Shown here: positions 45,911-55,584 of the stretch, piece after piece
Numbering within the stretch: the stretch's first letter is position 1
How the letters are laid out: each line of letters opens with the position of its first letter
Source of the DNA: Providencia sp. PROV188
GTDB taxonomy: Bacteria; Pseudomonadota; Gammaproteobacteria; Enterobacterales; Enterobacteriaceae
Assembly (NCBI RefSeq): GCF_027595165.1
Contig: NZ_CP097291.1
Coordinates: forward strand, 868,001-932,000
Length of the DNA stretch: 64,000 bases
Direction: 5' to 3'
The notes under the pieces: model-generated
Database searches by the model: none
What the model saw: only the letters and a program-made list of their open reading frames with translations
What the model was told of the DNA's origin: nothing
Translations under genes and position numbers: made by a program

Positions 45911-46180
45911 CTATTTTTCCGGGGTATAGCCATCAATTTGAATATCGTGACCTTCAAATAAGAATTTCACCATTTCTTGTTCCAGCATTTTGCGATCGTC
46001 TGGGTTCATGGTGTTTAATTTCTTTTCATTGATCAGCATGGTCTGTTTTGTCATCCATTGACTCCATGCTTCTTTCGAAATCTCATTAAAAATACGCTTT
46101 CCTAATTCACCTGGGTAAAGCTGGAAATCTTGCCCATCAGCGTCACGTTGTAAGAAAGTGCAAAAAATGGTTCTACTCAT
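45911..46180 (-). CDS. yggX: Fe(2+)-trafficking protein YggX
   Basis: An 89-residue protein opening [31 protein letters not shown] with Cys7, implicated in oxidative protection of Fe-S clusters in E. coli and Salmonella. The middle [20 protein letters not shown] is conserved. It overlaps the mutY stop by 4 bp, so the two are co-translated; MutY itself carries a 4Fe-4S cluster. Confidence 0.95.
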   Translation of the reverse strand: MSRTIFCTFLQRDADGQDFQLYPGELGKRIFNEISKEAWSQWMTKQTMLINEKKLNTMNPDDRKMLEQEMVKFLFEGHDIQIDGYTPEK

Positions 46181-47244
46181 TTATTTTTTCCTCGAATATC
46201 AGGTAGTAAGGCAAGTTGTTTTAGTAAACTTTCAACCGGAGCTGCAAGCCCAACGGTTGCGCCTAGGTGTAAGTTATACCAGAGTCCGTTGCCTTCATCC
46301 ATGGCAGAGTTAAATGCCTGAATATTAACTTTTACAGGGATAATATCTAAATGGAAATGGCTAAACGTGTGGCGAAAAGCAATTAATTGTTCTGGCGTGT
46401 CATGTTGCAGACCAGAATCAGCCAGCCACTGAGCCAGTTGCTCATGGCTCTCAAACTGTGGGAATGCGAATAAGCCGCCCCAAATACCCGAAGGTGGGCG
46501 CTGTTCTAACCAGACATTATCTTGATGTTGAAGGATCAAAAACCATGCACTTTTTTCCGGAATTTTCTGCTTAGGTTTTTTCCCCGGATATTCTTGCCAA
46601 GAGTGGTTAGCATAAGCAATACAGCCGGTATTGAGTGGGCATAGCTCACATTTGGGTTTACTACGAGTACACACCATCGCCCCAAGATCCATCATGGCTT
46701 GGTTAAAATATTCCACTTCCACTTTGGGGGTGACATTGGTGCTGATTTCCCACAGGCGATTTTCTACTTCTTTTTTACCAGGCCAACCCGCGACAGCATA
46801 GCAGCGAGCAAGCACGCGTTTTACGTTACCGTCCAAAATTGGGTAATGCTGTTGTTGAGAAAGGGAGAGAATGGCGCCTGCCGTTGAACGTCCCACCCCC
46901 GGAAGCGCATTCACTTCCTCAAATGTGGTAGGAAATTGACCATTATATTGGGTGGCAATCACCTGCGCGGCTTTATGCAGATTACGCGCTCGTGCGTAAT
47001 AGCCGAGTCCTGTCCATAAATGTAGAACTTCATCAAGGGGCGCATTCGCCAGCGCGGTAATATCCGCAAAGCGTTGGGTGAACTTTTCAAAATAGGGAAT
47101 GACTGTGCTGACTTGGGTCTGCTGCAACATGACTTCAGAGAGCCAAACATGGTAGGAGGATTTTTCCTGCTGCCATGGCAAGGTTTTACGACCATATTTG
47201 TGATACCACTTGAGCACTGCACTTGAGAATTGTTGAGCTTCCAT
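46177..47244 (-). CDS. mutY: Adenine DNA glycosylase MutY
   Basis: A 355-residue glycosylase that removes adenine opposite 8-oxoguanine (E. coli 350). The helix-hairpin-helix region is [22 protein letters not shown] near residue 108, with the catalytic Asp in [16 protein letters not shown]. The 4Fe-4S ligands are the four cysteines of [17 protein letters not shown] near 192-208. The C-terminal NUDIX-like domain recognises 8-oxoG. Confidence 0.96.
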   Translation of the reverse strand: MEAQQFSSAVLKWYHKYGRKTLPWQQEKSSYHVWLSEVMLQQTQVSTVIPYFEKFTQRFADITALANAPLDEVLHLWTGLGYYARARNLHKAAQVIATQYNGQFPTTFEEVNALPGVGRSTAGAILSLSQQQHYPILDGNVKRVLARCYAVAGWPGKKEVENRLWEISTNVTPKVEVEYFNQAMMDLGAMVCTRSKPKCELCPLNTGCIAYANHSWQEYPGKKPKQKIPEKSAWFLILQHQDNVWLEQRPPSGIWGGLFAFPQFESHEQLAQWLADSGLQHDTPEQLIAFRHTFSHFHLDIIPVKVNIQAFNSAMDEGNGLWYNLHLGATVGLAAPVESLLKQLALLPDIRGKNK

Positions 47245-47385
47245 TATTTATAATATTTTTATCGCGATTTCAGTCATGGAGAGGATTGCAACATAGACGG
47301 TGATAGCTGTAAACCGCTTCTTGTGTAAAGTTATCCAATTATCAACTGCAAGATCCTTGAAGTTTTGCTAAACTCCCTTTCCCAC

Positions 47386-47427
47386 CATACTTAGATATTA
47401 ATTAATTAGGTATGTTTGGTTTTTTTT
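47386..47427 (+). terminator. Terminator-like hairpin in the trmB leader
   Basis: CATAC (47386-47390) and GTATG (47410-47414) extend inward to about 9 bp including G-U pairs, followed by TTTGG and eight T (47420-47427). No gene precedes it on this strand, so it may be a leader attenuator or end of a short RNA. Confidence 0.4.
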
Positions 47428-47481
47428 ATACTCTTGTTGGCACATTATCTAACTGGACAACGAATTTTTTAGAACTTTATT

Positions 47482-48198
47482 ATGATCAATAACGTTATCT
47501 CCCCCGAATATAATGAAGAAGGGCGGGTTATGCGCCGTGTCCGTAGTTTTGTCCGCCGTCAAGGGCGTCTGACAAAACGTCAGGAAGAGGCATTAGAAAG
47601 CGAATGGGCAGAAATGGGCATCGATTTTGTTAACGAACCCTTTGATTTCGCAAAACTATTTAATAATTCAAATCCAGTCACTCTGGAAATTGGATTTGGA
47701 ATGGGCACCTCATTAGTGACGATGGCAGCACAAAACCCAGATCAAAACTTTCTGGGTATTGAAGTACATGCACCGGGCGTTGGGGCTTGTTTGGCATCAG
47801 CAAAAGAAGAGAACATCACCAACCTACGCGTGATGTGCCACGATGCCATTGAAGTTTTAGACTTCATGATCCCGAACGGCAGCTTAGCAATGGTTCAGTT
47901 ATTCTTCCCTGATCCTTGGCATAAAGCGAAACACAATAAACGTCGTATTGTGCAGGTGCCTTTCGCAGAAAAAATTCGCAGTAAATTAATTGATGGTGGT
48001 GTATTCCACATGGCGACAGACTGGCAACCTTATGCAGAACATATGCTTGAGGTAATGACCAGCGTGGCTGGGTATGAAAACGTATCCACGTCAGGGGACT
48101 ACGTTCCTCGTCCAGAATCAAGACCAGAAACAAAGTTTGAAAAGCGCGGCCAGCGGTTAGGGCACGGTGTATGGGATTTAATGTTTAAGAGGGTTTAA
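47482..48198 (+). CDS. trmB: tRNA (guanine-N7)-methyltransferase TrmB
   Basis: A 238-residue SAM-dependent enzyme that makes m7G46 in tRNA (E. coli 239). SAM motif I is [21 protein letters not shown] near residue 70. The family motif [20 protein letters not shown] near 143 is unmistakable. The N-terminal Arg-rich region [17 protein letters not shown] should contact tRNA. It is divergent to mutY and is followed by yggL after 2 bp. Confidence 0.95.
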   Translation: MINNVISPEYNEEGRVMRRVRSFVRRQGRLTKRQEEALESEWAEMGIDFVNEPFDFAKLFNNSNPVTLEIGFGMGTSLVTMAAQNPDQNFLGIEVHAPGVGACLASAKEENITNLRVMCHDAIEVLDFMIPNGSLAMVQLFFPDPWHKAKHNKRRIVQVPFAEKIRSKLIDGGVFHMATDWQPYAEHMLEVMTSVAGYENVSTSGDYVPRPESRPETKFEKRGQRLGHGVWDLMFKRV

Positions 48199-48200
48199 TC

Positions 48201-48530
48201 ATGGCTAAACAACAACGTAGTCGCCGTTTACGTAAAAAAATGCGTTTGGACGAGTTCCAAGAATTAGGTTTCATTGTTAAGTGGAACTTTAAAGAAGGCA
48301 CGCCAATCGAAGAAGTGGACAGCGTCGTTGACCAACTGATTGCTGAAGCTATCGAGCCAAACGGTCTGGCATTTGAAGCTAGCGGCTACATGAACTGGGA
48401 AGGGATTGTTTGCCTGCAGAAAATTGGTAAATGCACCGAAGAACACCGTCAAATCGTTGAAAACTGGCTAAAATCAAAAGGGATGAACGACGTTGTTGTT
48501 TCTGAACTGTTTGATGTTTGGTGGGAATAA
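48201..48530 (+). CDS. yggL: Conserved protein YggL (DUF469)
   Basis: A 109-residue small basic-ended protein (E. coli YggL 108). It begins MAKQQRSRRLRKKMRLDEFQELGF and has EASGYMNWEGIVCLQKIGKCTEEHR. YggL has been linked to ribosomes in other work, from memory; function is not settled. It starts 2 bp after the trmB stop. Confidence 0.93.
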   Translation: MAKQQRSRRLRKKMRLDEFQELGFIVKWNFKEGTPIEEVDSVVDQLIAEAIEPNGLAFEASGYMNWEGIVCLQKIGKCTEEHRQIVENWLKSKGMNDVVVSELFDVWWE

Positions 48531-48550
48531 TAACTAGTTTGATTATTAAT

Positions 48551-48578
48551 AAAGGCATCCAATTGGATGCCTTTGTTT
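48551..48578 (+). terminator. Terminator between yggL and glsB
   Basis: AAAGGCATCC (48551-48560) and GGATGCCTTT (48565-48574) form a perfect 10-bp stem with loop AATT, followed by GTTTTC. An ATG inside the right arm (48567) is in frame with glsB but is not a plausible start. Confidence 0.88.
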
Positions 48579-48608
48579 TCTAGAGTAATCCATTCTGGAG
48601 CAAAACAC

Positions 48609-49535
48609 TTGAGCACCCAGTTTTCTGACCAATTACTGCATGATATTTTGGAGCAAGTCCGCCCCCTGATAGGTCAAGGGAAGGTGGCTGACTACATACC
48701 GGCGCTTGGCGGTATTCCTTCACATCATTTGGGGATTGCGGTTCATACCGCAGAGGGCGATATTTTCACAGCGGGAGATGCGAGAAAACGTTTCTCAGTT
48801 CAATCCATTTCTAAGGTTCTGAGTTTAACCTTGGCAATGACGCGCTACGAAGAGCAAGAAATTTGGAGTCGTGTAGGTAAAGAGCCATCAGGGTTGCCGT
48901 TCAACTCATTGATTCAGATAGAGATGGAAAAAGGTATTCCTCGTAATCCCTTTATCAATGCTGGCGCGATTGTGATTGCCGACATGCTGCAATCTCGTTT
49001 GAGTGCACCAAAACAGCGGATGCTGGAGTTTGTCCGAAAACTTGCTTGCGAACCCGACATTAGCTACGACATAAATGTCGCTCGCTCAGAAATGGAACAC
49101 GCGAGCCGTAATGCAGCTATCGCGTATTTAATGAAATCTTTTGGCAATTTTGATAATGATGTTTTAACGGTTTTAGAAACTTATTTTCATTATTGTTCTC
49201 TAAGTATGAATTGTGTCGAACTGGCTAGGTGTTTTACCTATTTAATGAATCAAGGTGAGTCGCCTTGTTCGATAGACCCAATTATCACGCCGCTACAATC
49301 TCGACAAATCAATGCGTTGATGATGACTTGTGGTATGTACGATGGTTCCGGTGAGTTTGCATTTCGTATTGGAATGCCCGGTAAATCAGGCGTCGGTGGC
49401 GGTATTGTGTGTGTGGTTCCTAACCAATTTACGGTGGCAGTATGGTCACCGGAATTAGATTCAGCCGGAAACTCTTTGGTGGGTTGTGCTGCCTTAGAGC
49501 TTTTATCTAAGCGAATTGGACGTTCTGTTTTCTAA
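48609..49535 (+). CDS. glsB: Glutaminase GlsB, TTG start
   Basis: A 308-residue serine-dependent glutaminase that converts glutamine to glutamate and ammonia. The active serine is in [17 protein letters not shown] (S-x-x-K motif) near residue 66. [21 protein letters not shown] and [16 protein letters not shown] are also diagnostic. TTG 48609 with GGAG 8 bases upstream gives exactly the E. coli GlsB length. The ATG at 48567 lies in the terminator stem. Residues before TTG ([14 protein letters not shown]) have no counterpart. Confidence 0.93.
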   Translation: MSTQFSDQLLHDILEQVRPLIGQGKVADYIPALGGIPSHHLGIAVHTAEGDIFTAGDARKRFSVQSISKVLSLTLAMTRYEEQEIWSRVGKEPSGLPFNSLIQIEMEKGIPRNPFINAGAIVIADMLQSRLSAPKQRMLEFVRKLACEPDISYDINVARSEMEHASRNAAIAYLMKSFGNFDNDVLTVLETYFHYCSLSMNCVELARCFTYLMNQGESPCSIDPIITPLQSRQINALMMTCGMYDGSGEFAFRIGMPGKSGVGGGIVCVVPNQFTVAVWSPELDSAGNSLVGCAALELLSKRIGRSVF

Positions 49536-49562
49536 TTACCTCTCAATAAATATAGAGGTAAT
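49535..49562 (+). promoter_or_regulatory. Dyad between glsB and yggN
   Basis: ATTACCTCT (49535-49543) and AGAGGTAAT (49554-49562) are perfect 9-base inverted arms with a 10-base AT loop. No T-tract follows, and the yggN ribosome site is 6 bases later. It may be an mRNA hairpin or weak regulatory site. Confidence 0.5.
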
Positions 49563-49577
49563 CGACGAGGAGATTTT

Positions 49578-50309
49578 ATGTTACGCCGTACTTTAATTGC
49601 GTTTTCATTACTGGCCTGCGCCACTAGCCAAGCGGCGGATTACAACTGCTCGGTAACCCCTAAAGACGATATTTTTATGACGCCTGATAATGTCCAAGTC
49701 GTCGGTCGCAGTGGCGATTTAAAAATCACCCCAAATGGTGATGTCACGCTGAATGGCCAAAAAGTTGCACTGACCTCTGAGCAACAGCAGCAAGCACTGC
49801 GTTATCAATCGGCTATCCGTCAGGATTTACCGTGGATCAAAAAAGAATCTGAAGAGAAATTAGCGGCATCGCGTAAATCTCTCGATAAAGTGGTGGTTAA
49901 AGTGATTGGCAGCGATAGTAATATTCGCAACCGCCTGACTAAGCTTGAAAAAGATTTAAACGGTCAAATTAACCAAATCATTGAAACTCGTTCAAACGGC
50001 TACGCTTTCCACCATGAAGGCATCAAGAAAGTGGAAACTTCAGGGCGTGAATTAGTCAATGAAAGCTTAGGTGGGATTTTACAAGACAGTATCAATGAAA
50101 TGGGGCGAAAACAGTTACTTGCTGGTGGTGATACCAACAAAATGCTGCAAGGCATGTTAGGTAGCCTTGGTGGGTTACAACAAGAAATTGATAGTGAATG
50201 GAAAAACCAAGAAAATAGCTTTCAGCAGTTTGGTCAGCAAGTCTGTTCTAAAGTCACTTCATTAGAGCAACAACGCATTAGCTTACTGAATTCAATTAAC
50301 AGTAAATAA
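49578..50309 (+). CDS. yggN: YggN family protein (DUF2884)
   Basis: A 243-residue secreted protein (E. coli YggN 239) with signal peptide MLRRTLIAFSLLACATSQA. The mature part DYNCSVTPKDDIFMTPDNVQVVGRSGDLKITPNGDVTLNGQKV is typical, and the C-terminal half is long-helical and Gln-rich with a Cys near the end (QQVCSKVTSLEQQ). GAGGAG precedes the start. Function unknown. Confidence 0.88.
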   Translation: MLRRTLIAFSLLACATSQAADYNCSVTPKDDIFMTPDNVQVVGRSGDLKITPNGDVTLNGQKVALTSEQQQQALRYQSAIRQDLPWIKKESEEKLAASRKSLDKVVVKVIGSDSNIRNRLTKLEKDLNGQINQIIETRSNGYAFHHEGIKKVETSGRELVNESLGGILQDSINEMGRKQLLAGGDTNKMLQGMLGSLGGLQQEIDSEWKNQENSFQQFGQQVCSKVTSLEQQRISLLNSINSK

Positions 50310-50351
50310 TTCAGGTAGTTTGGTGAGTTTTCAACGCTATCATTGGTAATG

Positions 50352-50385
50352 AAAGGCAGTAATAGGGAAACTGATTACTGCCTTT
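50352..50385 (+). terminator. Terminator after yggN
   Basis: AAAGGCAGTAAT (50352-50363) and ATTACTGCCTTT (50374-50385) form a perfect 12-bp stem with a 10-base loop, followed by only a short T/A stretch. Confidence 0.75.
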
Positions 50386-50455
50386 TACATTAAAAGCCTC
50401 ATCAAACCATACCGCCATAACTACAAACCATGACGGCATTAACATAAATAAAAAC

Positions 50456-50474
50456 AATACTAAGAATCATTATC
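50456..50474 (+). promoter_or_regulatory. Fur box upstream of siderophore-binding gene
   Basis: The 19 bases match the Fur consensus at 15 positions, with a perfect right half ATCATTATC. It lies just before the -35 element at 50481, so Fur-iron would block transcription in iron-rich conditions. Confidence 0.72.
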
Positions 50475-50480
50475 ATTTAA

Positions 50481-50508
50481 TTGACTTATGAGTAACTCTC
50501 CTTAGAAT
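50481..50508 (+). promoter_or_regulatory. Promoter of siderophore-binding gene
   Basis: TTGACT (50481-50486) and TAGAAT (50503-50508), each 5 of 6 to consensus, 16 bp apart. The leader to ATG 50546 would be about 30 bases. Confidence 0.65.
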
Positions 50509-50545
50509 GCAGGTTTGGCTTAACGACTAAATGGGTGTTATTCAT

Positions 50546-51496
50546 ATGAAAAAGTTTATTCCAGCGGTACTGGTTTCCATCCTGTCATTCTCCGCGCCTT
50601 ACGCACTGAGTGCTGAATCTGCTGCATTTACGCCAAACGCAATCACTGCACAAGGTGCTGAAAAAGTCACGGTTAAACACCTTTCCGGTGAAACGGAAGT
50701 GGTGAAAAAACCACAAAAAGTGGTTCTGTTTGATTTCGGTATTTATGACTCAATGCAAAAACTGGGGTTAGGGGACAAGGTTGTCGCTCTGCCGATGGGT
50801 AATGCACCTGCTTATGTAAAAGCGGGCATCCCTGCGACAGTCAAAAATGCAGGTGGCATGAAAGAGCCAAACTTAGCTGAGATCGCTGCATTGAAACCCG
50901 ATTTAATCGTGATCACGGGTCGCCAAGGTAAATCTTACGATGCATTATCAAAAATTGCCCCGACACTGAATTTAGGCTCTGACAGCAAAAATTATATTGA
51001 GTCAGTGAAAGCCAACATTCGTTTAATTGGCGATTTATACGGTGACCAAAAAGCAGTGGACGAGCAACTGGCTCAATTGGATAAAACCATTGCAGAAGCC
51101 CAGAAAAAAGCGGCTGCATCCAATAAAAAAGTGCTGGTTTTACTGCACAATGACGGCAAATTAATCCCAAATAACCAAGCGGTTGTTTACGATGTGGTAA
51201 AAGCGCAACGTGCTGAATTACCTGTTCAAGCGGATGCTGATAAATCCAAACGCCGTGTGGTAGATACCAAAACTATCGCACAAGCGAACCCTGATGTGAT
51301 TTTGATTGTGGATCGCAGTGAAGCGATTGGCGCAGGTAAATTGGAAAAAACGGTATTTGAAGACCAAAACATCCAAGAAACCAAAGCATATAAAGATGGC
51401 AAAATTACCTATTTGCAATCTGACCTGTGGTATCTCTCCGGTGGCGGTTTAGTCAGCCTCACTGAGCAAATCGATGCAGTCACCAAGGCACTGTAA
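50546..51496 (+). CDS. Siderophore ABC transporter binding protein (FatB/CeuE-like)
   Basis: A 316-residue periplasmic binding protein of the helical-backbone class for ferric catecholate-type siderophores. Signal peptide MKKFIPAVLVSILSFSAPYALS. The domain starts VTVKHLSGETEVVKKPQKVVLFDFGIYDSMQKLGLGDKVVALP, with IAALKPDLIVITGRQG and NPDVILIVDRSEAIG later. ATG 50546 is chosen over 50531 as it begins the signal peptide. It is Fur-linked but has no adjacent permease or ATPase, so it must use a transporter encoded elsewhere. Confidence 0.88.
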   Translation: MKKFIPAVLVSILSFSAPYALSAESAAFTPNAITAQGAEKVTVKHLSGETEVVKKPQKVVLFDFGIYDSMQKLGLGDKVVALPMGNAPAYVKAGIPATVKNAGGMKEPNLAEIAALKPDLIVITGRQGKSYDALSKIAPTLNLGSDSKNYIESVKANIRLIGDLYGDQKAVDEQLAQLDKTIAEAQKKAAASNKKVLVLLHNDGKLIPNNQAVVYDVVKAQRAELPVQADADKSKRRVVDTKTIAQANPDVILIVDRSEAIGAGKLEKTVFEDQNIQETKAYKDGKITYLQSDLWYLSGGGLVSLTEQIDAVTKAL

Positions 51497-51536
51497 TCGA
51501 TAGATTATTATTTTCGTTTATTACCTTTAGTAAAAG

Positions 51537-51563
51537 AAAAAGCCAGCGCAAGCTGGCTTTTTT
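51537..51563. terminator. Bidirectional terminator between convergent genes
   Basis: AGCCAGC (51541-51547) and GCTGGCT (51552-51558) with loop GCAA, extended by flanking A and T runs to about 11 bp. It serves the rightward binding-protein gene and leftward hemW unit. Confidence 0.9.
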
Positions 51564-51578
51564 ATGGAGAAATAGAAA

Positions 51579-52718
51579 TTATTCTTCCCCTAAAAACAGC
51601 TCTAAAAGGGAGTTTAAGAATAATTTTCCATGTTCGGTAATTTGCCATTCATCAGCGGTTTCTGAGATATAGCCTTTGGCTAAGGCTTCATCGATAGCAG
51701 GGCGAACCACAGACTCTGCCAGACCGGTATATTCAGTAAATTCACGGCGAGGCATTGCTTCAAGTAACCGGAAACGGTTCATAAAATACTCGAATGGGCG
51801 GTCTTCGTTCTCGACATTATATTGATTATCAAGATAACGACCTTCCATATAACCCCGCGGGTGCTTGGTTTTGACAGTACGTAAAATCTGCCCATCAGTT
51901 GAGGTTATTTTGCCATGTGCGCCACAGCCGATACCGAGGTAATCCCCAAACCGCCAATAGTTAAGGTTATGTTCGCACTGATAATCTGCTTTGGCATAGG
52001 CGGAAGTCTCATATTGCTGATAACCCGCTGCTGTCAGTAATTTATGCCCTTCGGTGTAGATATCCCATAGGGTATCGTCATCCGGTAAACGTGGCGGGCG
52101 AGAACCAAACTGTGTGTTCGGCTCAATGGTTAGCTGGTACCAAGAAAGATGCGGCGGAGCGAGTTCAATAGCTTGACGTAAATCCGATAGCCCTTCGTCG
52201 CGAGTTTGTGACGGTAAGCCGTGCATTAAATCCAAATTAAAGCTGCGTAGATTTAAGTTGGTGGCGAGCAGAGCCGCACGCTTGGCTTCGTTGGGACCAT
52301 GAATACGCCCCAACATGATCAGTTTATCATCGCCAAAACTTTGTACGCCGATAGAAATGCGGTTGATCCCCGCAGCTTGGTAGCCTGCAAAGCGGTCAGC
52401 TTCCACGGTGCCGGGGTTGGCTTCCATGGTGACTTCCGCTTCAGGGTCTAAATTCACCCGCTGACGAACGCCATCCATCAACATCTGCATGGATTCAGCG
52501 GTTAATAAACTCGGAGTACCGCCGCCAATAAAGATGGTTTTGACAGGACGGACGCCAATCAGCGCCACGTCCTTATCAAGATCGCTAAGTAAATGCTCAA
52601 CATACTCAGTTTGAGGGATTTCCCCCTTAAGAGTATGTGAGTTGAAATCACAATACGGACACTTTTGTACACACCAAGGAATGTGGATATACAGGCTTAA
52701 TGGAGGAAGCTTAAGCAT
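51579..52718 (-). CDS. hemW: Heme chaperone HemW (radical SAM)
   Basis: A 379-residue radical-SAM protein (E. coli 378). The cluster motif CxxxCxxC is in [15 protein letters not shown] near residue 16. [10 protein letters not shown] and [10 protein letters not shown] bind SAM, and [14 protein letters not shown] is family-typical. HemW proteins resemble coproporphyrinogen dehydrogenase HemN but act in heme insertion. It overlaps rdgB by 8 bp. Confidence 0.94.
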   Translation of the reverse strand: MLKLPPLSLYIHIPWCVQKCPYCDFNSHTLKGEIPQTEYVEHLLSDLDKDVALIGVRPVKTIFIGGGTPSLLTAESMQMLMDGVRQRVNLDPEAEVTMEANPGTVEADRFAGYQAAGINRISIGVQSFGDDKLIMLGRIHGPNEAKRAALLATNLNLRSFNLDLMHGLPSQTRDEGLSDLRQAIELAPPHLSWYQLTIEPNTQFGSRPPRLPDDDTLWDIYTEGHKLLTAAGYQQYETSAYAKADYQCEHNLNYWRFGDYLGIGCGAHGKITSTDGQILRTVKTKHPRGYMEGRYLDNQYNVENEDRPFEYFMNRFRLLEAMPRREFTEYTGLAESVVRPAIDEALAKGYISETADEWQITEHGKLFLNSLLELFLGEE

Positions 52719-53304
52719 TTTTCAGGGCATCCAACATCATCGCAAGGGCTTTACCGCGGTGTGATACCGCCTGTTTTTCAGCTTTAGTCAATTCTGCAGA
52801 CGTGCAGCCTAATTCTGGCACGTAGAAAATTGGGTCATAGCCAAAGCCACCTTGCCCCTTCGCTTCACGGGTTAATACTCCGTGCCAGCGACCATGAAAC
52901 ACTAACGGTGTCGGGTCTTCGGCATGACGCAGATAGACTAACACGCAGTTAAATTGCGCTTGGCGCTGCTCATCCGGCACATCTTTCATGGCATCGAGAA
53001 GCTTATCGAGGTTTTGTTGGTCAGTCGCATCTTCCCCCGCATAACGCGCAGAGTAAATCCCCGGCGCGCCGCCTAATGCATCAACAGAAATACCGGAATC
53101 ATCAGCGATGGCGGGTAAGCCTGTTTGTGCCGCAGCATGGCGAGCTTTTAAAATTGCGTTCTCGATAAAGGTTAATCCGGTTTCTTCCGCGGACTCAACT
53201 CCAAGGCTGGTTTGAGCGACGATATCCATGCCAAACTCGCGAAGTAAATCCGCTAATTCATTAACTTTGCCCGGGTTACCAGTGGCTAATACAACTTTTT
53301 GCAT
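52711..53304 (-). CDS. rdgB: dITP/XTP pyrophosphatase RdgB
   Basis: A 197-residue Ham1-family enzyme, same length as E. coli Rdg[16 protein letters not shown] opens the substrate loop; [28 protein letters not shown] and [20 protein letters not shown] are family signatures. It removes inosine and xanthosine triphosphates from the nucleotide pool. Confidence 0.96.
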   Translation of the reverse strand: MQKVVLATGNPGKVNELADLLREFGMDIVAQTSLGVESAEETGLTFIENAILKARHAAAQTGLPAIADDSGISVDALGGAPGIYSARYAGEDATDQQNLDKLLDAMKDVPDEQRQAQFNCVLVYLRHAEDPTPLVFHGRWHGVLTREAKGQGGFGYDPIFYVPELGCTSAELTKAEKQAVSHRGKALAMMLDALKNA

Positions 53305-53319
53305 TGTTTCTCTCTTCCC

Positions 53320-53904
53320 TTACATAATGCCGACGGAGAACAGCATGGCGGTTAACGCAGGGTCAATCATTAAAGAGATATCAACGCGTAAGTAGTTCAG
53401 GGCGATCAAAATAAACATCACAATCATCGCAGAGAAATCTAACCCGCCCATGGCTGGGATAATGCGACGAATCGGTGCCATTAACGGTTCAGTTAATTGG
53501 AACAGTAAATAATCGACAGGATTACGACCTTGGCTGACCCAACTTAAAATGGCGCGAATTAAAATCATCCAGAAAATCAATTTACCGATATAAGTCAGTA
53601 AGAGAATTAATCCCATTGGCAGTAAGGTTAGACCGATGGCCGGCAGCATATTGGTTGCCCACATGCCAAAGATAATGTCAGCAATTGCTAGTACAAACGC
53701 CACCAGCAGGGTTGCAGTATCAATGGAGCCAACAGATGGAATTAGGCGGCGTAAAGGCCCCACGATAGGTTGAGTGGCTTTAACTACAAACTGCGAGAAT
53801 GGGTTATAGAAATCGGCGCGAACGCACTGCATCCATACTCTGAGCAGAAGCACAAAGATGTACAGTTGAATCAGGGTGGTAACAACAAAAACGATAGTCT
53901 GCAT
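53320..53904 (-). CDS. yggT: YggT family membrane protein
   Basis: A 194-residue inner-membrane protein (E. coli 188) made of two YGGT repeats, each a pair of membrane segments. Repeat signatures are NPFSQFVVKATQPIVGPLRRLIPSVGSIDTA and PVDYLLFQLTEPLMAPIRRIIPAMGGLDFSA. Function is not settled. It lies between proC and rdgB as in E. coli. Confidence 0.93.
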   Translation of the reverse strand: MQTIVFVVTTLIQLYIFVLLLRVWMQCVRADFYNPFSQFVVKATQPIVGPLRRLIPSVGSIDTATLLVAFVLAIADIIFGMWATNMLPAIGLTLLPMGLILLLTYIGKLIFWMILIRAILSWVSQGRNPVDYLLFQLTEPLMAPIRRIIPAMGGLDFSAMIVMFILIALNYLRVDISLMIDPALTAMLFSVGIM

Positions 53905-53925
53905 GGCTTATCCCAAAAAAATAAA

Positions 53926-54747
53926 TTAAAAAAGTTTTTCCATTTCTTCCGCACGGTCAATCGCGCTTTGCATAGCGTTGGCGACGGTTTGCGGTAGATG
54001 ACCTTGGTAAAATTGCTCTAAAGCCATTGCGGTGGTACCGCCTTTAGAGGTGACTTGCTCACGCAAGGTTGAAAATGGGGTATCTCCCTGTGATTTCGCT
54101 AATGCCACGGAGCCTTCAATGGCATTAAGAACCAGCTCGCGAGCTTGTTTTTCATCATAACCAAGCTGCTCGGCTTTTTGCTGCATGGATTCCATAAACA
54201 AGAAAAAGTAAGCGGGGGAGCTACCGGTTAACGCAATGATATTGTTGATTTCGCTCTCTTTGGTACACCAGGTTGTTGAACCGACGCTTTCCATCAATTG
54301 CTGAGTAAATTGCTTATCATCTTCAGAAACATTCGATTGAGCAAACAAGCCACTAACGCCTTTGCCTACCAATGATGGGGTATTTGGCATAATGCGCACT
54401 AAACGCAGTGAATGGGCGAAATAGTCATTATAACGAGCAGCAGGAATACCCGCTGCGATGGTTAAAATCAGCTTGTTTTCTAAGTTTGTGAGTTTCTGTA
54501 ATGGCTCACAAACCTCTTTCATCATTTGCGGTTTGACGGCAAGCACAATCACGTCTGCTTGTTGGGCGGCAGTGAAATTATCATTAGTGCTAATGATGCC
54601 GTAGTCTTGCGCCATTTTGTCACGACGCACAGGGGTTGGTGAACAGACGGTGATCATCGATGCAGGATAGCCATGAGCCACAAGACCCGCAATAATGGCA
54701 TTCGCCATATTTCCCGCGCCAATAAAGGCAATTTTGCGATGTTGCAT
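53926..54747 (-). CDS. proC: Pyrroline-5-carboxylate reductase
   Basis: A 273-residue NADPH-dependent enzyme that makes proline (E. coli 269). The Rossmann motif is IAFIGAGNMANAIIAGLVAHGYP. VKPQMMKEV and the C-terminal signature REQVTSKGGTTAMALEQF are diagnostic. It lies in yggS-proC-yggT order. Confidence 0.96.
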   Translation of the reverse strand: MQHRKIAFIGAGNMANAIIAGLVAHGYPASMITVCSPTPVRRDKMAQDYGIISTNDNFTAAQQADVIVLAVKPQMMKEVCEPLQKLTNLENKLILTIAAGIPAARYNDYFAHSLRLVRIMPNTPSLVGKGVSGLFAQSNVSEDDKQFTQQLMESVGSTTWCTKESEINNIIALTGSSPAYFFLFMESMQQKAEQLGYDEKQARELVLNAIEGSVALAKSQGDTPFSTLREQVTSKGGTTAMALEQFYQGHLPQTVANAMQSAIDRAEEMEKLF

Positions 54748-54763
54748 GTTGTTCTCCTAAAGA

Positions 54764-55456
54764 TTAATTATGGTACTGACGGGCGCCAAAAATTGCAGTG
54801 CCGATGCGGACAAGGGTCGACCCGCAGTGGATTGCGGCGCGCATATCGTCGGTCATTCCCATGGATAAGGTATCCACAGTCGGATAGTTAGCTTTCAACT
54901 GCTCGAATGCCTGTTCCATTTGGCGAAACGCTGCGCATTGGCGCTCATAATCGGTTTCTGGGGCTGGAATGGTCATTAACCCACGTAACACTAAATTGGG
55001 TAATTGGGCGACTTGAGCCGCAAGCTCATTTACTTCCTCAAGGGTTATTCCAGACTTGCTGTTTTCATCGCTAATATTAATTTGGATCAGCACATTCAGC
55101 GGCGCTTTATCTTGAGGGCGCTGCTCATTTATACGTTGAGCGATTTTGACGCGATCTAAAGTATGGAACCAATCAAAATGTTCTGCCACTAAGCGACTTT
55201 TATTGGACTGTAGTGGGCCAATAAAGTGCCAAACTAAGTCGGTTCTTTCTGCAAAGTGCTGGATTTTCTCCACGCCTTCTTGCACATAGTTTTCACCAAA
55301 TTGGCGCTGACCCGCCTCAATGGCTTCCAGAATGGCTTCACAAGGTTTGGTTTTACTCACAGCTAACAGGGTAATATCTTGAGGGGAGCGGTGACACTCG
55401 GTTGCAGCAAGATGAATACGCTCAGTGACATCAGATAGGTTTTTTTGAATGGTCAT
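54764..55456 (-). CDS. yggS: PLP homeostasis protein YggS
   Basis: A 230-residue PLP-binding protein of the PROSC/YggS family without known catalysis. The PLP lysine is in LLAVSKTKP near residue 36. FGENYVQEGVEKIQH, WHFIGPLQSNKSRLVAEHFDWFHTLDR and GMTDDMRAAIHCGSTLVRIGTAIFG are strongly conserved. ATG 55456 is used rather than TTG 55465. Confidence 0.95.
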   Translation of the reverse strand: MTIQKNLSDVTERIHLAATECHRSPQDITLLAVSKTKPCEAILEAIEAGQRQFGENYVQEGVEKIQHFAERTDLVWHFIGPLQSNKSRLVAEHFDWFHTLDRVKIAQRINEQRPQDKAPLNVLIQINISDENSKSGITLEEVNELAAQVAQLPNLVLRGLMTIPAPETDYERQCAAFRQMEQAFEQLKANYPTVDTLSMGMTDDMRAAIHCGSTLVRIGTAIFGARQYHN

Positions 55457-55584
55457 GTTATTCAATACCGTTTTTCAGTTGCTTTCGGTGAATAGTGAGA
55501 ATTAACCCTAGTGTAAAACATATTAAGGGCGAACGGCACCTTTGCAGCAACTGAATGGGGAAAATAAACGTAAAGATGTGCCTT

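Noticed and set aside
48567..48608. ATG start of glsB
   Set aside because: It lies in the yggL terminator stem and would add residues not found in the family.
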